Positions 25,486-33,747 of a stretch of DNA of 64,000 nt are shown one piece after another; positions within the stretch are counted from its first letter, which is position 1, and each line of letters opens with the position of its first letter. The notes beneath the pieces were generated by a model that saw only the letters and a list, made by a program, of their open reading frames with translations, made no database searches and was not told the origin of the DNA. A program made the position numbers and the translations under genes. The stretch comes from Lientehia hominis (GTDB lineage: Bacteria; Bacillota; Clostridia; Lachnospirales; Lachnospiraceae): assembly GCF_021044755.1 (NCBI RefSeq), contig NZ_JAJNOR010000001.1, positions 496,001-560,000 on the forward strand, written 5' to 3'.

Positions 25486-26937
25486 TCACACCTCCCCGGC
25501 CATACGGATGGCCTCTATTACCGCTCCTGCTTTATTGGAGCATTCTTCGTATTCCCGCTCCGGCACACTGTCGGCCACGATTCCGGCCCCCGCTTGTACA
25601 TATACCCTTCCACCTTTTTTCACCGCCGTCCGAATAGCGATGCACACATCCAGATTACCCGAAAAATCCATATATCCAATGGCTCCGCCGTAGATTCCTC
25701 TTGCTGCCGGCTCCAGTTCCTCTATGATCTCACAGGCCCGGAATTTTGGCGCGCCGGACAAGGTGCCGGCCGGCAGAAGAGCCGGTATGGTATCACATCC
25801 GTCCATGCCGTTTTTCAGCTTCCCCGTGACCACAGAAGCAATATGCATGACCTTGGAAAAACGGTGGACGTTCATATAATCCTCCACCTTCACTGACCCA
25901 TATTCTGAAATCTTTCCGATATCATTTCTGGCCAGGTCCACCAGCATATTATGTTCTGCCCGCTCCTTTTCATCGGCCATCAGCTCTTCCTCGAGTCTCC
26001 TGTCTTCTTCTGGCGTCCTGCCCCGTTTCCTGGTACCTGCCACGGGAAAGGTCGTAAGCTCTCCGTCTATGAGCTTCACCATGGTTTCCGGAGACGCCCC
26101 CGCTATTTGTACGTCATCACTCTGGATGAAATACATATATGGAGAGGGGTTGGTGGTGCGGAGCACGCGGTAGGCATTCATCAGGCTCCCCTCGTATTCC
26201 GCCTCAAACCGTCTGGATATCACGCCCTGGAAAATATCTCCTTCCTTAATATAATGCTTTGTCTTTTCCACCATGGCACAGTAATCTTTCTTGCTGATAT
26301 TACAGGAGAATTCCGGCGGTTCCCTCTTCGGTTCCTCCGGCAGAAGCATTTCGCTCTGTATCAGATGGATGATCTTCTCTATTTCCAGCACGGCCGCATT
26401 GTATCCCTGTTCTCCTTCTTCAGTCTTCGCATTGACCACCACGCAGATTTTCTGTCTCAGATGGTCATAGGCAATCACTTTATCAAAAAGCATCAGATCA
26501 AAATCCAGGAATTCACTCTCCTTAAATTTAAGCTTTTTCTCCGCATACCGAAGCATTTCATAAGAAAAATATCCAACAAAGCCTCCGGTGAAAGAGGGCA
26601 TCCCCTCCAGCCTGGGCGCTCGGTATTCCTTCAGAAGTCCTCTCAGCACCTCCATCGGCTCTCCGGGGACCCGGTTTTCTATTTCTCCGCTTTTAACCGT
26701 CACGGTCCCATCTTTACAGACTGCGTGCAGCAGCGGATGAAATCCGAGAAATGAATACCTCCCCCAACGTTCTCCTCCCTCTACACTTTCCAGAAGATAA
26801 TAGTGTTTATCCAGCTGTGCGAGCTTTCTCAGCAGTGTGATCGGCGTAATGACGTCTGCAAATATCTCCCTGCAGATCGGCACCAGGCTGTAACTGTCCC
26901 GATATTTTTTCGCCTCTTCATATGTCGGTGTGATCAT
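25486..26937 (-). CDS. trpE: anthranilate synthase component I
   Basis: A 483-residue chorismate-using enzyme, first of the pathway. The C-terminal chorismate-binding domain shows FPVAGTRKRG, the ERAEHNMLVDLARNDIG block and LPAGTLSGAPK. The N-terminal domain has LLESVEGGERWGRYSFLG, where the LLES motif forms the tryptophan feedback site. So both transcription (T-box) and enzyme activity are likely controlled by tryptophan. AGGAGGAG precedes the ATG. Confidence 0.96.
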   Translation of the reverse strand: MITPTYEEAKKYRDSYSLVPICREIFADVITPITLLRKLAQLDKHYYLLESVEGGERWGRYSFLGFHPLLHAVCKDGTVTVKSGEIENRVPGEPMEVLRGLLKEYRAPRLEGMPSFTGGFVGYFSYEMLRYAEKKLKFKESEFLDFDLMLFDKVIAYDHLRQKICVVVNAKTEEGEQGYNAAVLEIEKIIHLIQSEMLLPEEPKREPPEFSCNISKKDYCAMVEKTKHYIKEGDIFQGVISRRFEAEYEGSLMNAYRVLRTTNPSPYMYFIQSDDVQIAGASPETMVKLIDGELTTFPVAGTRKRGRTPEEDRRLEEELMADEKERAEHNMLVDLARNDIGKISEYGSVKVEDYMNVHRFSKVMHIASVVTGKLKNGMDGCDTIPALLPAGTLSGAPKFRACEIIEELEPAARGIYGGAIGYMDFSGNLDVCIAIRTAVKKGGRVYVQAGAGIVADSVPEREYEECSNKAGAVIEAIRMAGEV

Positions 26938-26974
26938 GGCTCTCCTCCTGTTTGATGATGGGCAATATCCATCC

Positions 26975-27285
26975 TATGCAACAAAAAAAGCTTCTGCCCC
27001 TTAAAAGGGACAAAAGCTTATAATCTGCTTCTGCGATACCACCCTGATTGATGCACTGCATCCTCTCTGTCACATACCATCATATGTGCCTCGTTGATAA
27101 CGGATGAGGTCCCCGTCGAAGCCTACTGCCTGTACAGGGGTTCGGCCCGCCCTCCCAAGTCCATTCAGTCCGTTCCAAAATGCTGCTTCTCAGCTGTGGC
27201 AGCTCTCTGTGATTTCTTTCCCGGCTTACTTTTCTTGGTCATCGGTTTCTGACTGTTATTCCATTGAATCTCGATAACTATGTTT
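26975..27285 (-). promoter_or_regulatory. T-box leader, tryptophan-specific
   Basis: An approximately 300-base untranslated leader before trpE. It holds the conserved T-box sequence AGGGTGGTATCGCAG (27045-27031), and stem I elements (AGAGAGCTGCC and GAGAAGCAGC). The specifier loop GAATGGACT places UGG, the tryptophan codon, at 27163-27161. It ends with a terminator hairpin followed by seven T. Uncharged tRNA-Trp should pair with the UGG and the T-box bulge and favour the antiterminator. This is the known mechanism, and the specifier assignment is read directly from sequence. Confidence 0.93.
26983..27019 (-). terminator. T-box terminator hairpin
   Basis: A stem of about 15 pairs with AAGCTTTTGTCCCTT against AAGGGGCAGAAGCTT (some G-T pairs), then TTTTTTT. 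Its 5' arm region competes with the T-box antiterminator. Confidence 0.85.
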
Positions 27286-27288
27286 CAT

Positions 27289-27317
27289 AGTATAATCACT
27301 TCTTTTCCATTTGTCAA
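27289..27317 (-). promoter_or_regulatory. trp operon promoter
   Basis: Minus strand TTGACA, 17-base spacer, TATACT, 12 bases after the hom stop codon. Its -35 region shares a 15-base string with the hom promoter. Confidence 0.88.
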
Positions 27318-27328
27318 TGAAAAACTTT

Positions 27329-28606
27329 CTATAAGACCCGGATGATACTGGATATTTTCTGAATCACCGACATACCGCCTAGGACCGTCACCGCGTCACG
27401 GAAATGATATTCTTTGACCGAATCTGTCACGATCGCCAGCTCCGCAAAGCCGTCCTTGGTATTTTTCTGTATCAGCTTTGCGATGCTCACTGCGTTGTTC
27501 CCAAAGACTCCGGCGATGGTGGCCAGGACACCGGGCTTATCCTCTGCGTGAAGTCTCATGAAGTATTTGCTTTCCACATCTCCTATGGCCTTGACCGGAA
27601 GTTCCCGGTAGCAACTGCAGCCAATCCTTCCGCAGCATCTCCATTCAATATCTCGCAGGATATCGATGACATCGCCCACTATGGCGCTGGCCGTAGGCAT
27701 CTCTCCGGCGCCTCTTCCATAAAACATGGCGTCATCCGCCGCGTCTCCGTGGACAAACACCGCATTAAAAGCGTCTTTTACAGATGCCAAAGGATGTCCG
27801 CTGGGTATCAGCATCGGATGCACTCTGGCCTCGATACCGGTATCCGTGTTCTTCGCCACTCCCAAAAGCTTGATATCACATCCCAGCTCTTTGGCATACT
27901 GAATATCCTTAGCGCTTATTTTTGTAATTCCTTCTGTATAGACGTCTTCAAAGACCACTCTGGAGTGAAACGCGATGGAAGCCAGAATCGCCACCTTCCT
28001 GCCCGCGTCGTATCCCTCCACATCAGCCGTGGGATCCGACTCCGCATACCCAAGCTCCTTCGCCACCCTCAGGGCATCTTCAAATTCCATGCCGTCATCT
28101 GTCATCTTTGTCAATATGAAATTCGTAGTACCATTGACGATTCCCATGATATCGGTAATCTCATTTCCTGCCAGGCACTGCTTCATGGGGCGGAGAATCG
28201 GTATCCCGCCGGCGACCGCGGCTTCAAACAGAAAATCGCAGCCATTGTCCTTCGCCGCCTCCAAAAGCTCCTTTCCTCTGGAAGCGATCAGATCCTTATT
28301 GGCCGAAACCACGTGCTTCCCGGCCCGGAATGCTTCCATGATAATAGTGCAGGCCGGCTCCATTCCTCCCATCACCTCTATGATCACTGAAATAGATTCA
28401 TCCCCTATGATCTCTCTCCAATCGTCGGTGAGCAGCTCCCTGCCGACCTTCTTCCCGGCCTTTTCCAAATTCCTGACCAGAATCTTCGCAATCTCTATCT
28501 CCACGCCGGCTTTGCTCGGCATTTCCTGCTTTCTCCGCTCCAGCAGCTTATATACGCCGGTTCCTACGGTTCCCAGCCCTAATATGGCGATCTTAACTTT
28601 TTTCAT
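27329..28606 (-). CDS. hom: homoserine dehydrogenase
   Basis: A 425-residue enzyme that reduces aspartate semialdehyde to homoserine, for threonine and methionine. The Rossmann motif GLGTVGTGVY is at the N-terminus, the catalytic region ESDPTADVEGYDAGRK is near residue 200, and a C-terminal ACT domain begins near residue 345 (ADKPGVLATIAGVFG), the usual threonine-feedback site. The ATG at 28606 has GGAGG five bases upstream, and the longer frame to 28795 runs through the promoter. No terminator lies between hom and the trp leader. Confidence 0.95.
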   Translation of the reverse strand: MKKVKIAILGLGTVGTGVYKLLERRKQEMPSKAGVEIEIAKILVRNLEKAGKKVGRELLTDDWREIIGDESISVIIEVMGGMEPACTIIMEAFRAGKHVVSANKDLIASRGKELLEAAKDNGCDFLFEAAVAGGIPILRPMKQCLAGNEITDIMGIVNGTTNFILTKMTDDGMEFEDALRVAKELGYAESDPTADVEGYDAGRKVAILASIAFHSRVVFEDVYTEGITKISAKDIQYAKELGCDIKLLGVAKNTDTGIEARVHPMLIPSGHPLASVKDAFNAVFVHGDAADDAMFYGRGAGEMPTASAIVGDVIDILRDIEWRCCGRIGCSCYRELPVKAIGDVESKYFMRLHAEDKPGVLATIAGVFGNNAVSIAKLIQKNTKDGFAELAIVTDSVKEYHFRDAVTVLGGMSVIQKISSIIRVL

Positions 28607-28652
28607 CAACGCCTCCGTTTCTGTGTTCTTGTTCATAGAGTGTTCTAACCTG

Positions 28653-28681
28653 ATTGTATGTACCTTCCTTCCATTTGTCAA
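28653..28681 (-). promoter_or_regulatory. hom promoter
   Basis: Minus strand TTGACA, 17-base spacer, TACAAT. The -35 sits inside CCATTGACAAATGG, an interrupted palindrome (CCATT/AATGG). Confidence 0.82.
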
Positions 28682-28832
28682 TGGGAAAGGAGATTCTGCC
28701 GCCGGGATTTCCTCTTGTTCCCCGGACAAAATTAGGAATAAAAAGTCAACAAAATTAATACCTAATTTTTTAAATATTCTTCCATTAAAATACATAAAAT
28801 CGCCAAAAAATCAGAACAGGGATTGCCTTATT

Positions 28833-28861
28833 TTCAAAATGCTGTTAAAGTATACTATAAT
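28833..28861 (+). promoter_or_regulatory. probable citrate synthase promoter
   Basis: A consensus TATAAT with a weak TTCAAA 17 bases upstream, 55 bases before the start codon. An alternative TATACT overlaps. Confidence 0.45.
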
Positions 28862-28916
28862 ATTTTAAAGACCGGTATCTAAGGCAGACAATGTATATTC
28901 TTAAGGAGGTTTTTCT

Positions 28917-30296
28917 ATGTCCGACGATGAAAGATTCAACCCCGTAGACTTTGAGTTTGACACCCGTTTAGATCAGTTGGTGGAATACTGTAAGAACTCC
29001 AATCACATAGATTTGAATCTCTATACAGAATACGATGTAAAACGCGGTCTCCGTGATTCCAACGGCAAGGGTGTTTTGACAGGGCTCACCGAAATATCCG
29101 ATGTCATCGCATTTGATGTCATCAACGGCCGGAAGATTCCGGCCAACGGACGCCTTTATTATCAAGGCTATAATGTCAAGGATCTGATCAATGGCTTTCA
29201 GGACCGCAAGTTCGGCTTTGAAGAGACTACATATCTGCTCTTGTTCGGCAGTCTCCCTTCCCATGCGCAGATGGATGAGTTCTTGGAGCTGATGGGCCAC
29301 TTCCGGAACCTTCCCGACACTTTCGTTCGCGACATCATCATGAAGGCTCCCAGCAGGGACATCATGAACTCGCTGCAGAAAAGTGTCCTCACCCTGTATA
29401 CTTATGACAGGAATCCGGACGACGTTTCCATCCCTAATGTATTAAAGCAGTCCCTGCATCTGATCGCCCAGTTCCCTTTGATCTCCGTATATGCTTATCA
29501 GGCATACCGCCACTATCATCTGGACGAAAGTCTGGTCATACGGAATCCCAAGCCTCAGCTTTCTACCGCAGAAAACATTCTTCGGCTGCTTCGTCCTGAC
29601 GGAAAATACACGGAACTTGAAGCAAAGGTTCTGGATGTGGCGCTTGTGATCCACGCCGAGCACGGCGGCGGAAACAATTCTTCCTTCACTACCCATGTCG
29701 TGTCCTCTACTGGAACCGACACTTACTCGGCCGTTACGGCTTCCCTCGGTTCCTTGAAAGGCCCGAAGCACGGCGGAGCTAACCTGAAGGTGCAGAACAT
29801 GTTTGCCGATCTGAAGGAAAATATTTCCGACTGGTCCGACGAAGATGCAATCCGTGAATACCTTCAAAAGCTGATAAATAAAGAAGCTTTTGACCGGAGC
29901 GGCCTGATTTATGGTATCGGCCATGCCGTATATACCAAATCCGATCCCCGCGCCGTCATTCTTAAAAAATATGCTAAAGCACTGTCAGAGGAAAAGAGCC
30001 GTACAGAGGAATATAAGCTCTACACCACCGTGGAACGGCTGGCCTGCCAGCTCCTGTCAGAACAGAAGCAGCTGCATAAAGCCATCTGCGCCAACGTGGA
30101 TTTTTACAGCGGCTTCGTTTACAACATGCTGGGGCTGCCCAATGAGCTCTTCACTCCTATATTTGCCATCTCCCGAATCTCCGGCTGGTGTGCACACCGG
30201 ATCGAAGAATTGGTGAACTCCAGCAAGATCATCCGCCCTGCTTATAAATATGTGGGACAGCACCGCAGTTATGTGGCCCTGGATGACCGGAAATAA
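28917..30296 (+). CDS. citrate (or 2-methylcitrate) synthase
   Basis: A 459-residue citrate synthase family enzyme, joining acetyl-CoA and oxaloacetate. The catalytic triad is present: His249 in HAEHGG, His336 in GIGHAVY and Asp395 in ANVDFYSG. The N-terminal extension of about 60 residues before the conserved core is longer than in short type II enzymes and is common in clostridial homologues. AGGAGG precedes the ATG. It stands alone, with no aconitase or isocitrate dehydrogenase nearby. In a fermenter it likely feeds glutamate synthesis. Propionyl-CoA use cannot be excluded. Confidence 0.92.
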   Translation: MSDDERFNPVDFEFDTRLDQLVEYCKNSNHIDLNLYTEYDVKRGLRDSNGKGVLTGLTEISDVIAFDVINGRKIPANGRLYYQGYNVKDLINGFQDRKFGFEETTYLLLFGSLPSHAQMDEFLELMGHFRNLPDTFVRDIIMKAPSRDIMNSLQKSVLTLYTYDRNPDDVSIPNVLKQSLHLIAQFPLISVYAYQAYRHYHLDESLVIRNPKPQLSTAENILRLLRPDGKYTELEAKVLDVALVIHAEHGGGNNSSFTTHVVSSTGTDTYSAVTASLGSLKGPKHGGANLKVQNMFADLKENISDWSDEDAIREYLQKLINKEAFDRSGLIYGIGHAVYTKSDPRAVILKKYAKALSEEKSRTEEYKLYTTVERLACQLLSEQKQLHKAICANVDFYSGFVYNMLGLPNELFTPIFAISRISGWCAHRIEELVNSSKIIRPAYKYVGQHRSYVALDDRK

Positions 30297-30351
30297 TGGA
30301 AAAAAATCCATCTGAAGTGTGCCGGCCACAGGCCCAGGGAAAAAAGAAAAT

Positions 30352-30389
30352 AAAACGGGTATGCCTTAAGTTTAAGGCATACCCGTTTT
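30352..30389. terminator. bidirectional terminator
   Basis: An 18-base perfect stem (AAAACGGGTATGCCTTAA and its complement) with a minimal loop between two convergent genes. A-rich on one side and T-rich on the other, it should stop transcripts from both directions. Confidence 0.85.
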
Positions 30390-30418
30390 CCGTCTCTCTG
30401 TCAGAACCTCTCGTTCCC

Positions 30419-31336
30419 TCAAAGAGCCGTGACTGCAAACACAGCTTTCACCGGCTTATTCTCAAAGTTCACCAGCTGATAGGGAGTACCCGCCGGCAGG
30501 AAAAAAGAATCCTCGGGGCGCAGCTGGAAGGATTCCTGCAGCTGCGTCAGATTTATGGTAATCGGTCCGTCTATGCAAAAGATCGCCGCATCTCCCTCGT
30601 GGCAGTCTTCTTCGGAGCACCTCGGTCCATAACCGCCGGGCGGAAGGATAAATTCTCCAAAGTGTCCGTAATCATTGCTTCCTATAAATCGCATCAGCAT
30701 CGGGTGCCTTGTTCCGTGGATATTGTTGAGCTTGTCACAGTCCCTTACCGTATATACTGCCTGGGGATAATCTCTGGCTTCTTTTCCGTCCACCGGCCAG
30801 CTGCCGATATCATCGGTGCAGCCCTGTCTGGTGATATTCCGGATCACGCTTCGCATATCCGGCAGCTTGTCGTTATTCGGCCCTTTATAAAACTTTGTCT
30901 CCGCATCCGTCGGAATATAAGCCGGCGGAATGTCCTCCCCCCATGCTTTTGGTGTGATAAAGTAAAGCACCCTGACCTTCTGATCCGAAAAATTATGGGC
31001 CTTATGCCACGCCTCCTGCGGCATGAACAGTCCGTCTCCGGTCTCCAGATATGCGAACTGACCGTTTCCGCTCCGCTGCACGATAGGTCCCTGCAAAATA
31101 TAATAAAACTCATCCCCCGGATGGATGTCCAGCGGGTCAAAGGCACCACCAGGTCCCAGCTCATAAATTCCCAGCATAAAGGTATCTGTGCTGACTATCG
31201 TAAAGGTATTGTCACTGGTAAACGCGTTGTCCGGCGGATACAGCGCATTGCTGTATTCTTCTTTGCGGATCAGCCTCGGATATTTCCTTCCGTCGGCAAA
31301 AGGAAATTTTGTTAAAATATCAGTAAGCTTCGGCAT
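30419..31336 (-). CDS. bicupin protein of the sugar cassette
   Basis: A 305-residue protein with two cupin folds. The first (about residues 65-130) keeps metal-ligand-type residues in DIHPGDEFYYILQG and GDGLFMPQEAWHKAHN. The second (about 220-290) shows PPGGYGPRCSEEDCHEGD and PEDSFFLPAGTPYQL. Such cupins act as sugar isomerases, epimerases or lyases, and no known enzyme can be assigned. The start at 31336 has AAAGGAG upstream. It is the last gene of the cassette, 14 bases after the aldolase, and ends at the bidirectional terminator. Confidence 0.75.
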   Translation of the reverse strand: MPKLTDILTKFPFADGRKYPRLIRKEEYSNALYPPDNAFTSDNTFTIVSTDTFMLGIYELGPGGAFDPLDIHPGDEFYYILQGPIVQRSGNGQFAYLETGDGLFMPQEAWHKAHNFSDQKVRVLYFITPKAWGEDIPPAYIPTDAETKFYKGPNNDKLPDMRSVIRNITRQGCTDDIGSWPVDGKEARDYPQAVYTVRDCDKLNNIHGTRHPMLMRFIGSNDYGHFGEFILPPGGYGPRCSEEDCHEGDAAIFCIDGPITINLTQLQESFQLRPEDSFFLPAGTPYQLVNFENKPVKAVFAVTAL

Positions 31337-31350
31337 TTTCTTCTCCTTTC

Positions 31351-32208
31351 TCACTGTCCGTTTCTCATACAGGTGATGATATCCTTAGCCCCCTGTTTCA
31401 ATACTTCATATGCGCGGGCAGTCAGGGTATTATAGTAGGTCTGCTCCGGATTCTGGGCGATGATTTTCTGAAGCTCCGGAGCTACCTGAATGGATAAATA
31501 CGTATAATAATTGATCTTGGACATGCCGGAGCTGATCGCCGCCTGCAGATTCTCAAACGATACTCCCGAACTTCCATGCATCACCAGGGCGGTATCCTCC
31601 GGGACTGCTGCCCGGATATTCTCCAGACGTTTCAGGTCAAGGACCGGAGCCGATTTATAAAAGCCGTGCTCCGTACCGATGCACACCGCAAGGGCGTCAC
31701 AGCCGGTCCTCACTGCAAAGTCCTTCGCGACTTCAGGATCCGTGTAAAAACCTGTCTTATCTTTTGGATCAATCCCCCCGTGATTGCCAAATCCCGGCAT
31801 TCTTCCAATCTCAGCCTCCACCGTGAGGCCGAGCGGATGTACCATATCGCAGATTTCCTTTACATTGGCGATGTTCTCTTCATAGGGAAGATAGGATCCG
31901 TCATACATGACTGAGGAAAAGCCGCACTTTACTGCCCTCAGGCACATATTCAGACTCAGCCCATGATCCAGATTGACCGCTACCGGAACCGATGCGTTTT
32001 TTGCACATTCCACCATATACGGCCCGATCACTTCCATTGCGATGTCCGTTTCATGTGCGCTGGCGTGGTCCAGAATGACCGGTGTCTGCAATTCTTCCGC
32101 CGCATCCACGGCTGCCCGGACGATATCAAAGCCGGGTGTATTGATCGCCGCGACCGCCATCTTGTTCCTCCGCGCTTCCCTCAGCATATCTTTCATGTTT
32201 ACAAGCAT
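31351..32208 (-). CDS. class II fructose/tagatose-bisphosphate aldolase family protein
   Basis: A 285-residue zinc aldolase of the FbaA/GatY/KbaY family. The zinc ligands are visible as the His in NLDHGLSL (near 84), the Glu in VEAEIGRMPG (near 133), the His in IGTEHGFYKS (near 179) and the His in VMHGSSGV (near 207). A catalytic Asp corresponds to Asp in NLDHG. These enzymes cleave ketose phosphates to dihydroxyacetone phosphate plus an aldehyde. The FGGY kinase adjacent suggests a ketose monophosphate as substrate. The start at 32208 follows AGGGGGT. It is not the housekeeping aldolase by context. Confidence 0.88.
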   Translation of the reverse strand: MLVNMKDMLREARRNKMAVAAINTPGFDIVRAAVDAAEELQTPVILDHASAHETDIAMEVIGPYMVECAKNASVPVAVNLDHGLSLNMCLRAVKCGFSSVMYDGSYLPYEENIANVKEICDMVHPLGLTVEAEIGRMPGFGNHGGIDPKDKTGFYTDPEVAKDFAVRTGCDALAVCIGTEHGFYKSAPVLDLKRLENIRAAVPEDTALVMHGSSGVSFENLQAAISSGMSKINYYTYLSIQVAPELQKIIAQNPEQTYYNTLTARAYEVLKQGAKDIITCMRNGQ

Positions 32209-32227
32209 ATTTGTACCCCCTGGTATA

Positions 32228-33730
32228 TTAGTCGTAATGTTGATTCTGCAGTTCTGAATAAACGGTCCTGACCGCTTTGCTGAGCCGCCGGTGCCGTTCC
32301 AGTATCCCAGAACTGTCCTTCTTCGGCACATAACGGCACATAGTTTCCCGAAACAGCCGGCCAGCCTCCTCTAAGCCGGAACAGCAGCCAAATTCCACGG
32401 CACAGAGCATCGCCAAACCTCTGACACCCGCTTCCGCGTGTTTCAGGACTTCAATTTCCTTTCTGGTAATATCGGCCTTCATCTGCATGTACACAGCTGA
32501 CCTGGAAACGCCCCCGACCGCTGTGACACCGTCCGCCGGTATCCCGTAGTCATCCAAAAGCTGAAACATTTCCGCCGATTCACAGCAGAGTCCTTCCAGC
32601 ATTCCGCGGTACAGGTGATAGACGGTAGATCCGGCGTCCATTCCGATAAAAGAACCCATGGGCTGTCCGATATCCGTAAAACAGGTGCTGGATAAATACG
32701 GCAGAAATACGATGTCTCCAGAAAGACCTGCACAGTTCCGGTTCAGATCGTCGTATACACTCCGCCCTTCTTTTTCACATTTGGCACTGAGAGCTTCCGC
32801 AAAATTTCGGATAAACCACTTAAGGCAGTTTCCATGCATCAGACGGCTGAGTAATGAAACGTACATCCCTTTTTTTACAAACGGCTCCATCGGCAGGTGT
32901 GCCTGTCTGATTCTATCTGCTCCTTCTCTGTCGGTCAGCAGATTGAGCGCTTCCGTGGAGCCTTCCCCCAGAACAGCGTCTCCCGGCCTTACAGCCCCGC
33001 CTCCGACCGCGGCGCTGATCTGGTCGTGGCAGCCTGCCAGGATTTCCATATCCGCAGGCAGCCCGAGCTCTTCCCTCCATTTTTTCCTGACAGTTCCCAA
33101 TCGGGTCCCCGCCCTGCCGATCTGTGGAAAAAGCCCCAGGTCCATCTCATACCGCTCCGCTATGCTGCCAGACCATTCAAAGCTGTTGATGTCAAAACAC
33201 ATAGTATTGGAGGCGGCTGAATAATCGATCATAGCTTCTCCGCACAGTAAATACGCGATATAACTGTCTATAAAAAAAATTTGGTCTGCTTTTTCGAAGA
33301 TCTCCGGTTTCGTTTCTTTCCAATATGTATATTGATTGACCGCGGCAATCTGCGGCTCCGTCTTTCCTGTAGTAAGGTAAAGCTCCTCCTGCGGGATTCG
33401 GTGCTTAAGCCGGCTCCACACCTCTGTGTTCCGTCTGTCCATGTAGGTTATACCGTCATCCAAAAGCAGCTGTCCATTCTTATCGACCAGCGCGAGCGTC
33501 TCGCCAAGGGACGATACCATGGCAGCCCTCGCACCGGCCGCGGCCGGTGCGAGTTCTTTCAGTACGGCTTTCACGCTGTTCCATACGGCGGTAAGGCTCA
33601 GGACGGCAAGCCCGCTCTGTCCTCCGGACAGCTTATATTCACTCCGGGCGCTTTTAAGGACACCGCCCATTTCAGAGATCACCGATGCCTTACAGCCGGA
33701 AGTCCCCACGTCAATGCCGATAAAGTCCAT
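32228..33730 (-). CDS. FGGY-family carbohydrate kinase
   Basis: A 500-residue sugar kinase of the xylulokinase/glycerol kinase superfamily. The first phosphate motif IGIDVGTSGCKASV opens the protein, the sugar-binding/acid region includes ILAGCHDQISAAVGGGAV with the catalytic Asp (near residue 232), and the C-terminal adenosine motif is VTAVGGVSRSAVYMQMKADI. It lacks a clean match to any named kinase, so the sugar is open: pentulose or hexulose. GGAGG precedes the ATG. Gaps to its neighbours are 17 and 19 bases. Confidence 0.88.
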   Translation of the reverse strand: MDFIGIDVGTSGCKASVISEMGGVLKSARSEYKLSGGQSGLAVLSLTAVWNSVKAVLKELAPAAAGARAAMVSSLGETLALVDKNGQLLLDDGITYMDRRNTEVWSRLKHRIPQEELYLTTGKTEPQIAAVNQYTYWKETKPEIFEKADQIFFIDSYIAYLLCGEAMIDYSAASNTMCFDINSFEWSGSIAERYEMDLGLFPQIGRAGTRLGTVRKKWREELGLPADMEILAGCHDQISAAVGGGAVRPGDAVLGEGSTEALNLLTDREGADRIRQAHLPMEPFVKKGMYVSLLSRLMHGNCLKWFIRNFAEALSAKCEKEGRSVYDDLNRNCAGLSGDIVFLPYLSSTCFTDIGQPMGSFIGMDAGSTVYHLYRGMLEGLCCESAEMFQLLDDYGIPADGVTAVGGVSRSAVYMQMKADITRKEIEVLKHAEAGVRGLAMLCAVEFGCCSGLEEAGRLFRETMCRYVPKKDSSGILERHRRLSKAVRTVYSELQNQHYD

Positions 33731-33747
33731 GCTTCCTCCGTAATTTC

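Noticed and set aside
27404..28390. 328-codon open frame on the plus strand opposite hom
   Set aside because: It is a shadow of homoserine dehydrogenase codons. No start signal or domain is visible.
30296..31315. 339-codon plus-strand frame after citrate synthase
   Set aside because: It runs through the bidirectional terminator and antisense to the bicupin gene. No ribosome site fits.
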